Below are positions 7,207-8,100 of a stretch of 8,100 bases of DNA, in pieces. This DNA comes from Rhodococcus sp. IITR03 (lineage in GTDB: Bacteria > Actinomycetota > Actinomycetes > Mycobacteriales > Mycobacteriaceae). A program made the position numbers and the translations under genes. Every line of letters begins with the position of its first letter. Within the stretch, counting starts at the first letter, position 1. The notes below the pieces were generated by a model. That model ran no database searches. It had not been told where the DNA came from and was given only the letters and a program-made list of their open reading frames with translations. Location: assembly GCA_001017865.1 (NCBI GenBank), contig LATQ01000205.1:1-8100 (forward strand). The letters run 5' to 3'.

Positions 7207-7888
7207 GCCGGTCCGCGAGGCGAATCCGACTCCGGCCACCAGCACCCACACCGGGCCGGTGAAGCCCGCCATGTACTGCAGCGGGGAGATGCCGAGGAGC
7301 AGTGTCAGGCCACCGAGAACGATGCTCGCCCAACCGATCCACCGAGCGCCGCGCGGTGACGCAGGGCCGCCACCGCAACCGCGACACCGCTCACGCCGGC
7401 ACCGATCCACAGCCACGGGATGGTGCCCATCCAGTGCGAGGCGAAGACTGCCACCTCGGGCACCATCCGATCGGTGTTGCCGAGGCCGAACAGCAGCTCG
7501 GTGTCGAGTCCGGTGCCCATGAGGGTCGCGACCGAGGTGAGCACGAGGCCGAAGGCCGCGACCGTCGGCACGAGGCTGAACTCCGGAGTGCCGGCGCGCA
7601 GCCGGCGCTGCAGTCCGGCAGCGAAGACGAGCAGCAGCGTCGTCGACACCATCAGCGTCAGGTGCATGACGAGCATGGCCGTGCGCTGCCCGGCGAACTC
7701 GGTCATGATCGCCATCGCGTTGCCGGCGGTGCGCTCGTTGTACGCCGCGCCCATCGCCATGCTCGCCTGGATGCCCACGACGCCGGCGAGTCCGGCGACC
7801 GCACCCGTCCACGCCCAGAGCGAACCGGGGCCACGACGGTCGGCGCGATCGGCGCGAGGGGTTCGGTCTCGGTGCCGAGAGTGTTCAT
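7196..7888 (-). CDS. Six-segment integral membrane protein of unknown function (frame interrupted)
   Basis: I do not recognise the family with confidence; the layout resembles DUF4386-type proteins. After a short Thr/Pro-rich N-terminus (MNTLGTETEPLAP) come about six hydrophobic segments, among them LWAWTGAVAGLAGVVG, LVMHLTLMVSTTLLLVFAAG, VAAFGLVLTSVATLMG, WLWIGAGVSGVAVAVAAL, IVLGGLTLLLGISPL and GPVWVLVAGVGFAS. The conserved-looking loop LFGLGNTDRMVPEVAVF lies in the middle. ATG 7888 has a good AAGGA five bases upstream (7898-7894). Single-base losses are inferred near 7828 (after TVVAP) and 7350 (before RWIGWAS). A third near 7210 would give the stop TAG at 7198-7196. Without it the frame runs to a TGA at 7125-7123 that overlaps the kinase ATG, but that tail has A/T-rich third positions unlike the gene. 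The repaired length is about 230 residues. Its position before the kinase suggests a shared sensing or target role. Confidence 0.7.
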
Positions 7889-7912
7889 GAGGGTCCTTAA
7901 GTTCGTAGGTGC

Positions 7913-7945
7913 AGTTACTTCGTGAGAGTTACGTTGAGCTGTAAC
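7913..7945. repeat. AGTTAC direct repeat and GTTAC/GTAAC inverted repeat
   Basis: AGTTAC occurs at 7913-7918 and 7927-7932, 14 bp apart. The second copy forms an inverted repeat with GTAAC at 7941-7945 (8-bp spacer). The cluster lies 25-57 bp upstream of the membrane-protein start, where an operator would be expected. Confidence 0.5.
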
Positions 7946-7978
7946 CCGGGCGGGCCGGGCGAGGCTGCATAAGGTTTG

Positions 7979-7994
7979 CCCACTCTCGAGTGGG
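7979..7994. repeat. Inverted repeat CCCACTC/GAGTGGG
   Basis: CCCACTCTCGAGTGGG has perfect 7-bp arms separated by TC. The 2-base spacer is too short for a hairpin loop, which favours an operator over a terminator. It lies about 91 bp upstream of the membrane-protein gene and could serve either direction. Confidence 0.5.
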
Positions 7995-8055
7995 GCTTGA
8001 AAGGACTGGCCACCCGACCTGTCTGGACACCTCGGACCGCTGATTGAGATCTGCG

Positions 8056-8061
8056 CATAAT
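8056..8061 (+). promoter_or_regulatory. Possible -10 box for a gene beyond the right edge
   Basis: CATAAT on the plus strand differs by one base from TATAAT. It is followed at a suitable distance by AAGGA (8071-8075) and GGAGG (8084-8088). A -35 candidate TCGGAC (8033-8038) is weak. It suggests a rightward gene that starts at or beyond the edge. Confidence 0.3.
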
Positions 8062-8100
8062 CGCTTGTTTAAGGAAATGCCGGCGGAGGCGTCCATCGGG

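Larger units (their letters stand above)
7889..8100. other. Intergenic region without a complete gene
   Basis: These 212 bp contain no ORF with actinobacterial codon bias. They hold the Shine-Dalgarno of the minus-strand membrane-protein gene, two repeat structures (7913-7945 and 7979-7994) and a plus-strand promoter-like box near the right edge. An ATG at 8077 (MPAEASIG) stays open to the edge, but its AAGGA is only one base away, so a gene start there is doubtful. Confidence 0.6.

Noticed and set aside
1..8100. Decaying genomic region of true pseudogenes
   Set aside because: No in-frame nonsense changes or large deletions were seen, motifs are intact, codon bias is preserved, and all shifts share one sign.

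Overview
The window is high-GC, GC3-rich actinobacterial DNA, most likely Mycobacteriales (Rhodococcus or Gordonia type). The basis is codon use, a leaderless GTG-start regulator, a mycobacterial-style PhnF operator and the gene families present. No rRNA, tRNA, CRISPR array or insertion sequence was seen.

Positions 1-3733 (minus strand) hold an aminophosphonate uptake and degradation operon. Its order of transcription is: FAD-dependent aminophosphonate oxidoreductase (TIGR03364/HpnW type), phosphonatase-like HAD hydrolase (TIGR03351 type), phosphonate-binding lipoprotein PhnD, ATPase PhnC, and the first codons of a permease (PhnE) that runs off the left edge. A divergent GntR/UTRA regulator of the PhnF type (3832-4547, plus strand) shares the control region with the operon. 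That region carries two 12-bp operator-like sites: a perfect palindrome at 3752-3763 and a near-copy at 3799-3810. The proposed pathway is import by PhnCDE, oxidative removal of the amino group by the flavoenzyme to give an aldehyde, then hydrolytic C-P cleavage by the HAD enzyme, under derepression by PhnF. No C-P lyase or PhnW transaminase lies in the window.

Positions 4556-7888 (minus strand) hold a probable sensory unit: a multi-pass membrane protein of unknown function, then a polytopic HisKA_3 histidine kinase with about ten membrane segments, then a NarL/LuxR response regulator. Kinase and regulator overlap by ATGA. The regulator converges tail-to-tail on the gntR gene with only 8 bp between them. 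Nothing seen ties the two halves functionally. Positions 7889-8100 have no complete gene and hold repeat and promoter-like signals.

Nearly every gene is interrupted by frame changes. All of them can be explained by loss of one base at a time, often in a short G/C run, about 20 in 8.1 kb and about ten in the kinase alone. Family motifs continue cleanly in the next frame each time. I therefore read the sequence as deletion-rich uncorrected long-read sequence rather than as mass pseudogenisation, and I annotate each gene over its full reconstructed span.
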